In this document: positions 17,052 to 24,732 of the stretch, piece after piece
Layout: every line of letters starts with the position of its first letter
Numbering within the stretch: the stretch's first letter is position 1
Assembly: GCA_020247545.1 (NCBI GenBank)
Contig: JADCIX010000038.1
Span: 1 to 64,000 of the forward strand
DNA length: 64,000 nt
From: Rhodocyclaceae bacterium
Lineage (GTDB): Bacteria; Pseudomonadota; Gammaproteobacteria; Burkholderiales; Usitatibacteraceae
Direction: 5' to 3'
Made by a program: the position numbers and the translations under genes
The notes under the pieces: generated by a model
What the model saw: only the letters and a program-made list of their open reading frames with translations
Told to the model about the DNA's origin: nothing
Database searches by the model: none

Positions 17052-18161
17052 TTATGCGCCAGGAGGAACCGGTGGCGGCACGCTGGCAAAGAGTGCAGAC
17101 AGTTCGGCGACTTCCCCCGCTTTGGCCCATTGCGCCATACCGGTTTTCCACACGAGGCTATCTCGCGTCAACTTCCCACCGGTGGCTTGGGCTTGCAGCG
17201 CGCTCATATCGAACGGCCCGGTTTGGGTGCCACCAACGGCAACATGAAACGTCACAACGGTCGGCAACGGTGGAGGCGCAGCGGTATTCATCGCGCCTGC
17301 CGCCATTCCCATCTGCCCCACCATACCCGCACCCATCGCAATGCCCGCACCCAGCCCCATGCCTGCACCAGCGGCCGAGTTGGGTGTTGTTGCCGCGTCC
17401 CGTATTGCGCTGGCCGTTTCGTATTGTGTGTAAGCGGCGAGATTACCCACGGCCGCGATCGCACCGCGCTTGTCGATAGCCTTTTCCACTTCTTCCGGCA
17501 AGCCCACGTCTTGCACCTGCACTTCGCATAGCTCGAGGCCCATCGCTTCGAAGTCTGGGCCGATACGATCGCGCAGCATCTGCCCCATCAAGGTAACTTT
17601 TGCTTCGAGATCGATGATTGACAGGCCCAGCTCAGGCAGTACTTCCTTAATGCGCAACCCAATCTTGCCACGCAGATTTTCTTGAATCTGCTCGGTGGTA
17701 AAGCGGCCCTCGGTACCGGCAATATCTTTGATGAAGATACCGGCATCTTTCACGCGAATCGTATAAATACCGAACGCGGTGGCGCGAACAATACCGAATT
17801 CACTATCGCGCATCGTCGCCGGTCCCGGCGTTCCCCATTTAAGGTCAGTGAACTTGCGGGTACTGACGAAGTAAATCTCCGCTTTAAACGGAGACTCGAA
17901 GCCGTATTTCCAGCCCTGCAAGGTCGAAAGAATTGGAATGTTTTGTGTCGTCAGCGTGTACATGCCCGGCTGAAACACATCGGCAATCTTGCCCTCATTC
18001 ACAAATACGGCCATCTGGCCTTCGCGCACGGTGAGTTTGGCACCGTACTTGATCTCGTTGTTGTGGCGCTCGTAGCGATAGACGAGAGTATTCGTTGAAT
18101 CATCGAGCCATTCGATGATGTCGATTAACTCGCCAGTCAGTTTCTTTACCCAATCAATCAT
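17052..18161 (-). CDS. SPFH-domain protein with C-terminal GYF_2 domain
   Basis: A 369-residue protein of the bacterial SPFH / 'virion core protein' group. The SPFH/band-7 region spans roughly residues 30-240 (GQMAVFVNEGKIADVFQPGMYTL, FTTEQIQENLRGKIGLRIKEVL, LELCEVQVQDVGLPEE). It is followed by a Gly/Ala/Met-rich flexible linker (about 262-295) and a GYF_2-type domain (HVAVGGTQTGPFDMSALQAQ...LVWKTGMAQWAKAGEV, about 305-358). SPFH proteins oligomerise into membrane-associated scaffolds; GYF_2 domains usually bind partner peptides or membranes. A good AAGGAGAG site precedes the ATG. It heads a three-gene cluster with a small membrane protein and a zinc-ribbon protein. Confidence 0.82.
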   Translation of the reverse strand: MIDWVKKLTGELIDIIEWLDDSTNTLVYRYERHNNEIKYGAKLTVREGQMAVFVNEGKIADVFQPGMYTLTTQNIPILSTLQGWKYGFESPFKAEIYFVSTRKFTDLKWGTPGPATMRDSEFGIVRATAFGIYTIRVKDAGIFIKDIAGTEGRFTTEQIQENLRGKIGLRIKEVLPELGLSIIDLEAKVTLMGQMLRDRIGPDFEAMGLELCEVQVQDVGLPEEVEKAIDKRGAIAAVGNLAAYTQYETASAIRDAATTPNSAAGAGMGLGAGIAMGAGMVGQMGMAAGAMNTAAPPPLPTVVTFHVAVGGTQTGPFDMSALQAQATGGKLTRDSLVWKTGMAQWAKAGEVAELSALFASVPPPVPPGA

Positions 18162-18338
18162 TTGGTGCTCTCCTTCTAGAGGTCAACGACCCAGAGTCTT
18201 AACCAGCAAAAACCGCATAATATTCCCCACGTCGGATCGCAACGTTTTTTCGCTGAACTGTCACCGGCGCGCGTTATAACGTTAGCATGAATCCCTTGGT
18301 GGACAAGCGCACCACAAGACTTTGCCCGGAGGCGAAAT

Positions 18339-19148
18339 ATGACGGTAAAACTCTCTGGAATCAACATTTTTCCGGTCAAGGGCCTCGGTGGCATTGCACT
18401 TGACCAGTCGGACACGACTACGCGAGGGTTGCAGTACGACCGCCGCCTCATGGTCGTAGATCGTGACCATGAATTCGTCAGTCAGCGCGAGCTACCCAAG
18501 ATGGCGACCATCTGGACCGGGCTCATCGGCAGCCAACTGGAGATTTCCGCACCTGATCAGGAATCGGTGTGTCTGGATATCGAGCCGCGCGCCATCCCAA
18601 CTCGTCTGGTGCGAGTGTGGGCCTCGCAGGTACCAGCCCACACTGTCAGCGCCGAAGCCGATGCGTGGTTGTCGGAGTATCTCGGGCTCGACGTGCATTT
18701 GGTCTACATGCCTGATAGCGCCGAACGCCCGTGCAATCCGGAATATGCGAAAAACAACGAGATCGTCAGCTTTGCCGACGGGTTTCCGTTTCTGATCACC
18801 AACGAGACCTCACTTGCGGACTTAAACCAGAAAATTACTGCGAGTGGCGGCGCAGCCGTCCCGATGAATCGCTTCCGCAGTAACTTGGTGGTAAGCGGCG
18901 CTGCGGCTTGGGCGGAAGATGGATGGAATGAAATCACCATCGGCAGCGCGGTGTTTCGTGCGGCCAAACCGTGCGGACGCTGCCAAGTCACAACGACCGA
19001 TCAAGCCACTGGGGAAGTGCGTGGACCGGAGCCGCTGAAGACACTCTCGACCTTTCGTGATACCGACAAAGGCATCCTGTTCGGGGTGAACCTCGTGCCG
19101 GTCAAGCTTGGGACTGTTCGACTAGGTGATCGAGTGGAGTTTCGCTAG
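18339..19148 (+). CDS. MOSC-domain protein (YcbX-like)
   Basis: A 269-residue protein with an N-terminal MOSC beta-barrel (INIFPVKGLGGIAL...GLQYDRRLMVVD) and a C-terminal MOSC domain containing the conserved cysteine in AAKPCGRCQVTTTDQ (around residues 209-222). Such proteins bind molybdenum cofactor sulfur and, like E. coli YcbX and mitochondrial mARC, reduce N-hydroxylated bases and related compounds. No fused ferredoxin domain is present, so it would need a separate electron donor. A strong CGGAGG site precedes the ATG. It is divergent from the SPFH cluster. Confidence 0.88.
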   Translation: MTVKLSGINIFPVKGLGGIALDQSDTTTRGLQYDRRLMVVDRDHEFVSQRELPKMATIWTGLIGSQLEISAPDQESVCLDIEPRAIPTRLVRVWASQVPAHTVSAEADAWLSEYLGLDVHLVYMPDSAERPCNPEYAKNNEIVSFADGFPFLITNETSLADLNQKITASGGAAVPMNRFRSNLVVSGAAAWAEDGWNEITIGSAVFRAAKPCGRCQVTTTDQATGEVRGPEPLKTLSTFRDTDKGILFGVNLVPVKLGTVRLGDRVEFR

Positions 19149-19168
19149 TTTAGAAAGCCTAGCAATCA

Positions 19169-19210
19169 CGGACATCTTCAGGCAAAAACGCCCGAAACTG
19201 CCTGCCAGTA
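19169..19210 (-). repeat. Short dispersed repeat, copy B
   Basis: Read on the minus strand, this segment between the convergent MOSC and EthD genes gives GGCAGGCAGTTTCGGGCGTT, then TTGCCTGAAGATGTCCG. It aligns with copies at 11432-11472, 31114-31153 (minus) and 36137-36178. The internal GGCAGGCAG..TTGCC symmetry could fold, and here it could end transcripts from either side. Confidence 0.5.
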
Positions 19211-19231
19211 AACGAGATTACGCGTTGGGTT

Positions 19232-19540
19232 TCACGCGACGATATGGTCAAACATCAGCACCGACGCGCCACCGCTCGCAAAATTCGCCATGTCCGCCAC
19301 TGCGGCTTGCCCCTCGGGCGAACCGATGCCTGCCTGTAGCGCGGCCATGTCGTCGAAGGTCAAGATGGCGATCTGATGAAACGGCGCAGGGCCGGTCGGA
19401 TTGACAATGCCACCACTGCTGATTTCGAGCGAGCGTAGCCCGGGGATTTTCTTCGCGATCGGCGTGTGGGTCTTTGCGTAGTACTCACCAAAGGCCTTCG
19501 GATCAGCGGGCGGATTGTAGATCACCAGTGCTTTAGCCAT
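19232..19540 (-). CDS. EthD-family protein
   Basis: A 102-residue EthD-domain protein (dimeric alpha-beta barrel). The N-terminus ALVIYNPPADPKAFGEYYAKTHTPIAKKIPGLRSLEI is the hallmark, with the conserved His in THTP. EthD was first seen in ethyl-tert-butyl-ether degradation; relatives are small oxygenases or accessory proteins of ring or ether catabolism. It follows the RND transporter gene by 40 bases on the same strand and may be the last gene of that operon. Confidence 0.85.
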   Translation of the reverse strand: MAKALVIYNPPADPKAFGEYYAKTHTPIAKKIPGLRSLEISSGGIVNPTGPAPFHQIAILTFDDMAALQAGIGSPEGQAAVADMANFASGGASVLMFDHIVA

Positions 19541-19580
19541 CCCAATTTCCTTTGATTTGTACGAAAAAGTGTATCGCTGA

Positions 19581-21932
19581 CTACGCGTGCTTCTTGTCCG
19601 ACCCGTGATGCGGCTTTAGCAACCAAGCGGCAAGCGCGGGCAATAAGAAGATCGCCCCGACCATATTCAGGAAGAACATAAACGCGAGCAAGATACCCAT
19701 ATCAGCCTGGAACTTTAATGCAGACATTGCCCAGGTAGCGACGCCAAGCGTCATGGTCACCGCCGTAAAGATCATTGCCGTACCGCGCTCGCGCAGCGAC
19801 AGGAAGAACGACTCGGCCAAGTCTTTGCCTTCTTCCATGTGGATTTCAATCCGGTCATAAAGATAGATACCGTAGTCAACACCGACACCCACGCCGAGTG
19901 CGATTACCGGGAGTGTTGAAACCTTCATACCAATTCCGAGCATCGGCATCAACGCCTCGCAGAGGATCGAAACAATTGCCAGCGGAATGAGGATACAAAG
20001 TGTGGCGCGCAGGCTGCGAAAAGTCGCCATACACATCAACAAGAGCGCACCAAATATCGCACCGTGCATTTCAAAGCGTGCTTTATCCACCGCTTCGTTG
20101 GTGGCCGCGGCGACCCCCATGTTGCCGGTTGCGAGTTTGAATTGCAGATTCGGCGTGTTTGCTTCTTTCGCAAAATTCTTCACTTCGGCAACCATACGAC
20201 GCAACGTATCTCCTTGTTGATCTGTCGTATTGACGAGAACCTGCATCGCGGAGCAATCTGGATTGAGGAGACCAGTTGCGGTATCCACCGGCGTGACACT
20301 CTGCGCCATGGTGGTCGGATCACGCGGCAGTTGGCGCCAACGTACATTACCCTCGTTAAATCCCGCGTTAATGGTCTTGGCAACACCAGGCAACGACATA
20401 ACCGACTGTGTGCCGGGCACGTTTTGCATGTACCAATCAAATTTCTCGATGGTGGTCATCACATCATAATTGGTACACGCGCCGGGAACGTCTTTGGTCT
20501 GCGCAACAACGCCGAGCGTATTCACGCCGATGGCGAATTTGGATACGATCGTCGCGTTATCCATGTTGTAACGCGAATCCGCCCGCAACTCAGGAACGCC
20601 TTGCCCGTAATCACCAACCTTTAAGTCCTGCGCTTTCCAGATACCAAAGGCGAGCACGATCACCGATACTCCAATGCTCCATAACGCGTTCTTCTTGCCT
20701 GCAAAGCCAGCCGCCGCGCGCCATAATTTGTCAAAGCGATCACCCTGCGCGTGCTCTTTTTCGAGCGTTTGCGGGGAAACCTTAAGATACGACAACAGAA
20801 TCGGTAACAGCATTTTATTGGTGATGATCATCCACGCCACACCGAGTGAAGCCGTGATACCGAGCTCACGCACGATATCAATCGGGATGATCAAAATCAC
20901 AGCAAAGCCCAGCACGTTGGTCAGTAACGCGAGGGTGCCGGGGATAAACAAATTGGCAAAGGAATGTTTGGCGGCGTCAAGACTGTTCATGCCGTCAGAG
21001 ACGGCGCGTTCCCATGATTTGGTCATCTGCACCGCGTGTGACACGCCGATGGAGAAAATCAAGAACGGCACAAGAATCGACAATGGGTCGATACCAAAGC
21101 CGATGATGGGCAGGGTGCCAAGCAACCACAACACCGGCATCATTGCGACGACCAACGAAATCGCAGTTAGCTTAATGTCCTTGACGAACCAATACATCAA
21201 CGCAGCGGTGATCAGAAAGGCAATGCCGAAAAACGCCACCACTCCTTGTGCGCCGCTGGCGATATCACCCACGGCTTTGGCAAAACCAATGATGTGAACC
21301 GTGCGATTCGGCCCTTCATGTTTCGCGCGAATCGCGTCCAGCTTGCGGGAGAGTTCGAAGTAATTGAGTTTCTCGATCTTTCCACCCTCTTTTGGAATCG
21401 CCTCTAACAGTCCAGCAGAAATCAACGCGCCACTAAAGTCGGTCGCTACGGTACGTCCTATTTCATTGGACTTTTGCACATTCGATTTGACGATCGCCAG
21501 ATCTTCGGGCGTCCCCCGAAACGTGGCGGGGATGACGTTTCCACCGGCAAAACCTTCTTCCACCACTTCGATGAATCGTGTGTTCGGTGTAAACAACGAA
21601 CGCACACTGGCCTTCTCCACACCTTCGAGTAACAATACCTCGTTGGTTGCCGCTTTCAGGGTTTCCATGAACTCTTTGTTATAGATATCGCCTTGCTTCT
21701 GCACAATGGCAATAGCAACACGATTGGCTCCGCCGAATACGGTTTCGTACTCCTTGTAGACCTTCATGTAGGGGTGTGTCAGTGGCACCATCTTGTTGAA
21801 GCCGGCATCCACGCGCAGTTGGCTGGCCGAGACAAGAAACAGCGCCGTCATCACGCTAAATGTAATCAACAGCACTCGTCGGTTGTTGAATATCAGTGCG
21901 GAAAATTTGGCAATTAGGTTTTGTAGATTCAT
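19581..21932 (-). CDS. RND-superfamily (MMPL) exporter
   Basis: A 783-residue inner-membrane protein with the 12-helix plan of the hydrophobe/MMPL branch of RND transporters: helix 1 (near residues 17-35), a large periplasmic loop, helices 2-6 from about residue 230, a second loop from about 440, and helices 8-12 at the C-terminus. The VGVDYGIYLYDR motif in the second half (and FSIGVSHAVQMTKSWER in the first) matches proton-relay regions of this group. Such pumps move lipids, hopanoids or other hydrophobic molecules. It is downstream of YCF48, DUF1329 and DUF1302 genes, a combination that recurs in proteobacteria. Confidence 0.88.
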   Translation of the reverse strand: MNLQNLIAKFSALIFNNRRVLLITFSVMTALFLVSASQLRVDAGFNKMVPLTHPYMKVYKEYETVFGGANRVAIAIVQKQGDIYNKEFMETLKAATNEVLLLEGVEKASVRSLFTPNTRFIEVVEEGFAGGNVIPATFRGTPEDLAIVKSNVQKSNEIGRTVATDFSGALISAGLLEAIPKEGGKIEKLNYFELSRKLDAIRAKHEGPNRTVHIIGFAKAVGDIASGAQGVVAFFGIAFLITAALMYWFVKDIKLTAISLVVAMMPVLWLLGTLPIIGFGIDPLSILVPFLIFSIGVSHAVQMTKSWERAVSDGMNSLDAAKHSFANLFIPGTLALLTNVLGFAVILIIPIDIVRELGITASLGVAWMIITNKMLLPILLSYLKVSPQTLEKEHAQGDRFDKLWRAAAGFAGKKNALWSIGVSVIVLAFGIWKAQDLKVGDYGQGVPELRADSRYNMDNATIVSKFAIGVNTLGVVAQTKDVPGACTNYDVMTTIEKFDWYMQNVPGTQSVMSLPGVAKTINAGFNEGNVRWRQLPRDPTTMAQSVTPVDTATGLLNPDCSAMQVLVNTTDQQGDTLRRMVAEVKNFAKEANTPNLQFKLATGNMGVAAATNEAVDKARFEMHGAIFGALLLMCMATFRSLRATLCILIPLAIVSILCEALMPMLGIGMKVSTLPVIALGVGVGVDYGIYLYDRIEIHMEEGKDLAESFFLSLRERGTAMIFTAVTMTLGVATWAMSALKFQADMGILLAFMFFLNMVGAIFLLPALAAWLLKPHHGSDKKHA

Positions 21933-21989
21933 TTGGCGGCGAGTCCGAGAAAGACGTCAGGCGATTCTGGGTTGGTGCTAATTGTGCTG

Positions 21990-23111
21990 TTAGGGCTTCG
22001 CGCCAATAGCGGGCGTACTGCCAGGTTTGCTAGCCGATACGCCAGCCGCCCCAGCGGCGAGTGGAACATCACGCGCGCCAGTTTCGCCAACCACCAGCAA
22101 CGCTGCACCCTTGCCTTGAACGGCTGCGGCTAACGGTTTGATCGTTCCCGATTCGATCGGCGCGAAAGTTCGGCCATTGTCACGAGACACGAGTAATGTT
22201 CCGGAAAGACCGGACAAGACGATTGCACCATCGGCCAACTTTGTCGCACTCATCATTGAGGCTTTGGTATTAGTAGCCACCGGTGTCCATGTTTTGAGGC
22301 CCGAATCTGCAGCGCGAAAAACGTTGCCGCGTAACCCCAACGCCAATACACCACCATCGTTGGCGAGAATCGCGCCAAAATATGAGCCTTTGTACGGTGA
22401 CACAACTCGTTCCCAAGTCTTGCCCTTATCGTTGGAAAGTAGCATTGTTCCCGCTTCGCCAGCGATAAACAATTTGCCCTTACCAAGGTTAATGATCGCG
22501 TTTAGATGCTTGTCCTCGTCGGCCGACTTATCAGCGTCATCTTCAACTTCCATCCCAGCATCACGACCTCCGCGACCTGACTTCGACGGCTTCTGTTTGG
22601 CAAGGGCGGGAATCGCCTTGCGTAAAGTCCAAGTCTTACCAGCGTCTAAGGTTTCCAGAAATGCGCCATAGGCGCCCACTGCAAAACCATGATTCGCATC
22701 GACAAACAAAATGTCCATCAAAGGCCGCTGATCCTTGGCCGACGAGTAGACCTGTGTCCATTCCTTACCTTGATCGGTGGATTTCAGGATGACCGAGTCG
22801 TGACCGACCGCCCAGACCGTATTGGCGTCCGAGAAATACACGCTGTTGAGTAAGGCGAGACCTAGCGGAGTCTTTGCGCGTTGCCAAGATTCTCCGTCGT
22901 TGTCCGAATAAACGATGTAGCCACGATCGCCCACGGCAATGATACGTTTGCCTTCACGCGCCACATCGGTCAACAAGAGTCGCGACATCGTCTGTTTGGT
23001 CAGCGGACCAACCGCTGGCATAACAGATGGATTGATCTGTGCAAAGGTCGCACCCGCCGACAGCGCGCCACTTGCCAAGACGGTGAGAAAGAATTTACCA
23101 ACACGTTTCAT
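21990..23111 (-). CDS. YCF48-like beta-propeller protein, exported
   Basis: A 373-residue protein with a signal peptide (MKRVGKFFLTVLASGALSAGATFAQ) followed by repeated BNR/YCF48-type propeller blades: AVGDRGYIVYSDNDGESW, AVGHDSVILKSTDQGKEW, AVGAYGAFLETLDAGKTW and later ones. A charged Lys/Asp/Glu-rich insertion (GRGGRDAGMEVEDDADKSADEDKH) sits near residues 168-190. YCF48 assists photosystem II assembly in cyanobacteria, but in non-photosynthetic bacteria members pair with RND pumps and DUF1329/DUF1302 genes. Here it is likely a periplasmic adaptor, which is inference. The ATG at 23111 puts the signal peptide at the N-terminus. Confidence 0.85.
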   Translation of the reverse strand: MKRVGKFFLTVLASGALSAGATFAQINPSVMPAVGPLTKQTMSRLLLTDVAREGKRIIAVGDRGYIVYSDNDGESWQRAKTPLGLALLNSVYFSDANTVWAVGHDSVILKSTDQGKEWTQVYSSAKDQRPLMDILFVDANHGFAVGAYGAFLETLDAGKTWTLRKAIPALAKQKPSKSGRGGRDAGMEVEDDADKSADEDKHLNAIINLGKGKLFIAGEAGTMLLSNDKGKTWERVVSPYKGSYFGAILANDGGVLALGLRGNVFRAADSGLKTWTPVATNTKASMMSATKLADGAIVLSGLSGTLLVSRDNGRTFAPIESGTIKPLAAAVQGKGAALLVVGETGARDVPLAAGAAGVSASKPGSTPAIGAKP

Positions 23112-23189
23112 GATCGGATCACTTTGACTAAGGCACAAATGGAGTCTGTGCAAAGCTATGACATCTGCAATTCACACTACTCTGAAAAC

Positions 23190-23222
23190 GATTCGGGGAC
23201 AACACCTGCTTGTCCCCGAATC
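23190..23222. terminator. Strong intercistronic hairpin
   Basis: Perfect 13-bp arms GATTCGGGGACAA (23190-23202) and TTGTCCCCGAATC (23210-23222) enclose a 7-base loop, in the gap between the DUF1329 and YCF48 genes. On the minus strand it is followed by GTTTTC, a short T-run, so it may act as a partial terminator or an RNA-stability element that lowers expression of the downstream YCF48/RND genes. Confidence 0.6.
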
Positions 23223-23249
23223 GCATAGGCTTGATTGCTGACGACCAGC

Positions 23250-24623
23250 TTAGCGTGTGCCCGCTCCGCGAAGTGCTTGCGGCGTGTAGTCTGCCGCTGT
23301 ACGCTTGATTGGCTGGTAAATTTTACTTTCTTCCGAACGCAGACCCATCGCGATGTAGCGACGTGATTGAAGGTCATGATGCACTTCGATGGTACCAAAC
23401 CACATCGGAACGTCATACCAGTTCTCGCTATGGAGTTCTGCGAAGCGCCAAAGTTGGCCACGGCCATCGTACTTGTCGACCATGATGACGTTCCAGCTGT
23501 CTTCATCAATATAGAAGGTGCGACGTGAGTAGATATGTGATGTGCCGGCCTTGAGCTTGGCATCCACCACCCATACGCGATGTAACTCGTAACGTGTTAG
23601 ATCTTGGTTGATATGACCAGGGCGAAGCAAATCAGCGTACTTAACCTTAGGGTCAGTCAGGCGGTATGAGTTGTACGGAATGTACATTTCTTTCTTGCCG
23701 ACCAACGTCCAGTCGTAACGGTCGGTCGCGCCATTGTACATACCGAAGTCATCGTTAGTGCGCAGGCCGTCTGCAGCCGTACCAGGATTGTCGTAAGCGA
23801 CGTTTGGTGCCAAACGCACACGACGCTGCCCGGGATTGTAAGTCCAAGCAGAACGTGGCTCTTTAGTTTGGTCCACTGTGTCCTTTACCAGCAAGATCTG
23901 TCCTGCCAGTCGTGCAGGTGCAGTAACTTCTTGCAGGTAGTTGAGGATCAGGTTTGGCTCACGTTGTGCGACCGGCTTGGACAGGTTGCCGTAGGCGAGG
24001 TCGTATTCATACTCAAACTTTACCAGCGCATAGTCACCCGATGCGGTCACCGCAGCTTGCGACCAGTTCATCGCAAAGGTGTCGCCCTTGTAGTGAAGTA
24101 TGTGGTTCCAAATTGCCTCAACCCCAGTCTTTGGGATCGGAAACGGTGTGCCCCCTGTGCAACCAGTCACGCCATTGCCGCCGGTCGCCAACTTGGCCTT
24201 TGCAGCACACTCTTTGGTTTCTTTGTAGGCACCCTCTGGATATGCAGCGGTACGGCGGGTTTGATAAACCGGCAATTTGTAGTTGGGGAACTGTTTCATC
24301 ATCGCCATTTGTCCGGGCGAGAGATTGTCCTTGTACTTGTCCATGTTTGCCGCGCTGATGGTGAAGAGCGGCTTGTCATTTGGAAACGGATCAGGGTAAT
24401 AACCCGATGCCTTGAACGACACACCAGCTGGAACCTTGGTCAAACCACCATCCCATGCCGGAATCGTGCCTGCTGCGTTGCCAGCCTTCTCGGCACCCAT
24501 CGGGGTGAGTGTGGTGCCAAGCTTGGCCACATCAGCGGCGGAGAGTTGTGCTTGAGCGGCGTTTGACAGCGCCAACACGGACAAGCTCGCTGACAGTACT
24601 ACCGCAAGTTGTTTCGCTTTCAT
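23250..24623 (-). CDS. DUF1329 (LolA-like) periplasmic protein
   Basis: A 457-residue exported protein (signal peptide MKAKQLAVVLSASLSVLALSNAAQA) of the DUF1329 family. Family landmarks include the aspartate- and tyrosine-rich YDWTLVGKKEMYIPYN segment, RVWVVDAKLKAGTSHIYSRRTFYID and the WRFAELHSENWYDVPM block. The family is regarded as related to LolA/LolB lipid-binding folds, so a role in carrying a hydrophobic molecule across the periplasm is plausible. ATG 24623 is spaced correctly from the GGAGG site, whereas the ATG two codons upstream abuts it. It sits directly behind the DUF1302 gene, the usual partner. Confidence 0.88.
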   Translation of the reverse strand: MKAKQLAVVLSASLSVLALSNAAQAQLSAADVAKLGTTLTPMGAEKAGNAAGTIPAWDGGLTKVPAGVSFKASGYYPDPFPNDKPLFTISAANMDKYKDNLSPGQMAMMKQFPNYKLPVYQTRRTAAYPEGAYKETKECAAKAKLATGGNGVTGCTGGTPFPIPKTGVEAIWNHILHYKGDTFAMNWSQAAVTASGDYALVKFEYEYDLAYGNLSKPVAQREPNLILNYLQEVTAPARLAGQILLVKDTVDQTKEPRSAWTYNPGQRRVRLAPNVAYDNPGTAADGLRTNDDFGMYNGATDRYDWTLVGKKEMYIPYNSYRLTDPKVKYADLLRPGHINQDLTRYELHRVWVVDAKLKAGTSHIYSRRTFYIDEDSWNVIMVDKYDGRGQLWRFAELHSENWYDVPMWFGTIEVHHDLQSRRYIAMGLRSEESKIYQPIKRTAADYTPQALRGAGTR

Positions 24624-24693
24624 TATCATCCTCCAGAATTATCGGTTTAGAACTTGCATTGCTCCAACACGTCGACGCGGGCTATAGAGCGAA

Positions 24694-24721
24694 TACCGGC
24701 TCCGCCGCTGCGAAGCCGGTA
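24694..24721. other. Hairpin between DUF1302 and DUF1329 genes
   Basis: An inverted repeat with 8-bp arms TACCGGCT (24694-24701) and AGCCGGTA (24714-24721) and additional pairing inside, located just after the DUF1302 stop codon. There is no T-run on the minus strand, so it is more likely a processing or stabilising stem that separates expression of the outer-membrane gene from the downstream genes. Confidence 0.5.
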
Positions 24722-24732
24722 GTTTCAAACAG

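Noticed and set aside
16813-17151. Longer version (112 residues) of the small membrane protein
   Set aside because: It would overlap the SPFH gene by 100 bases; the GTG at 17037 with a strong CGGAGG site explains the gene better.
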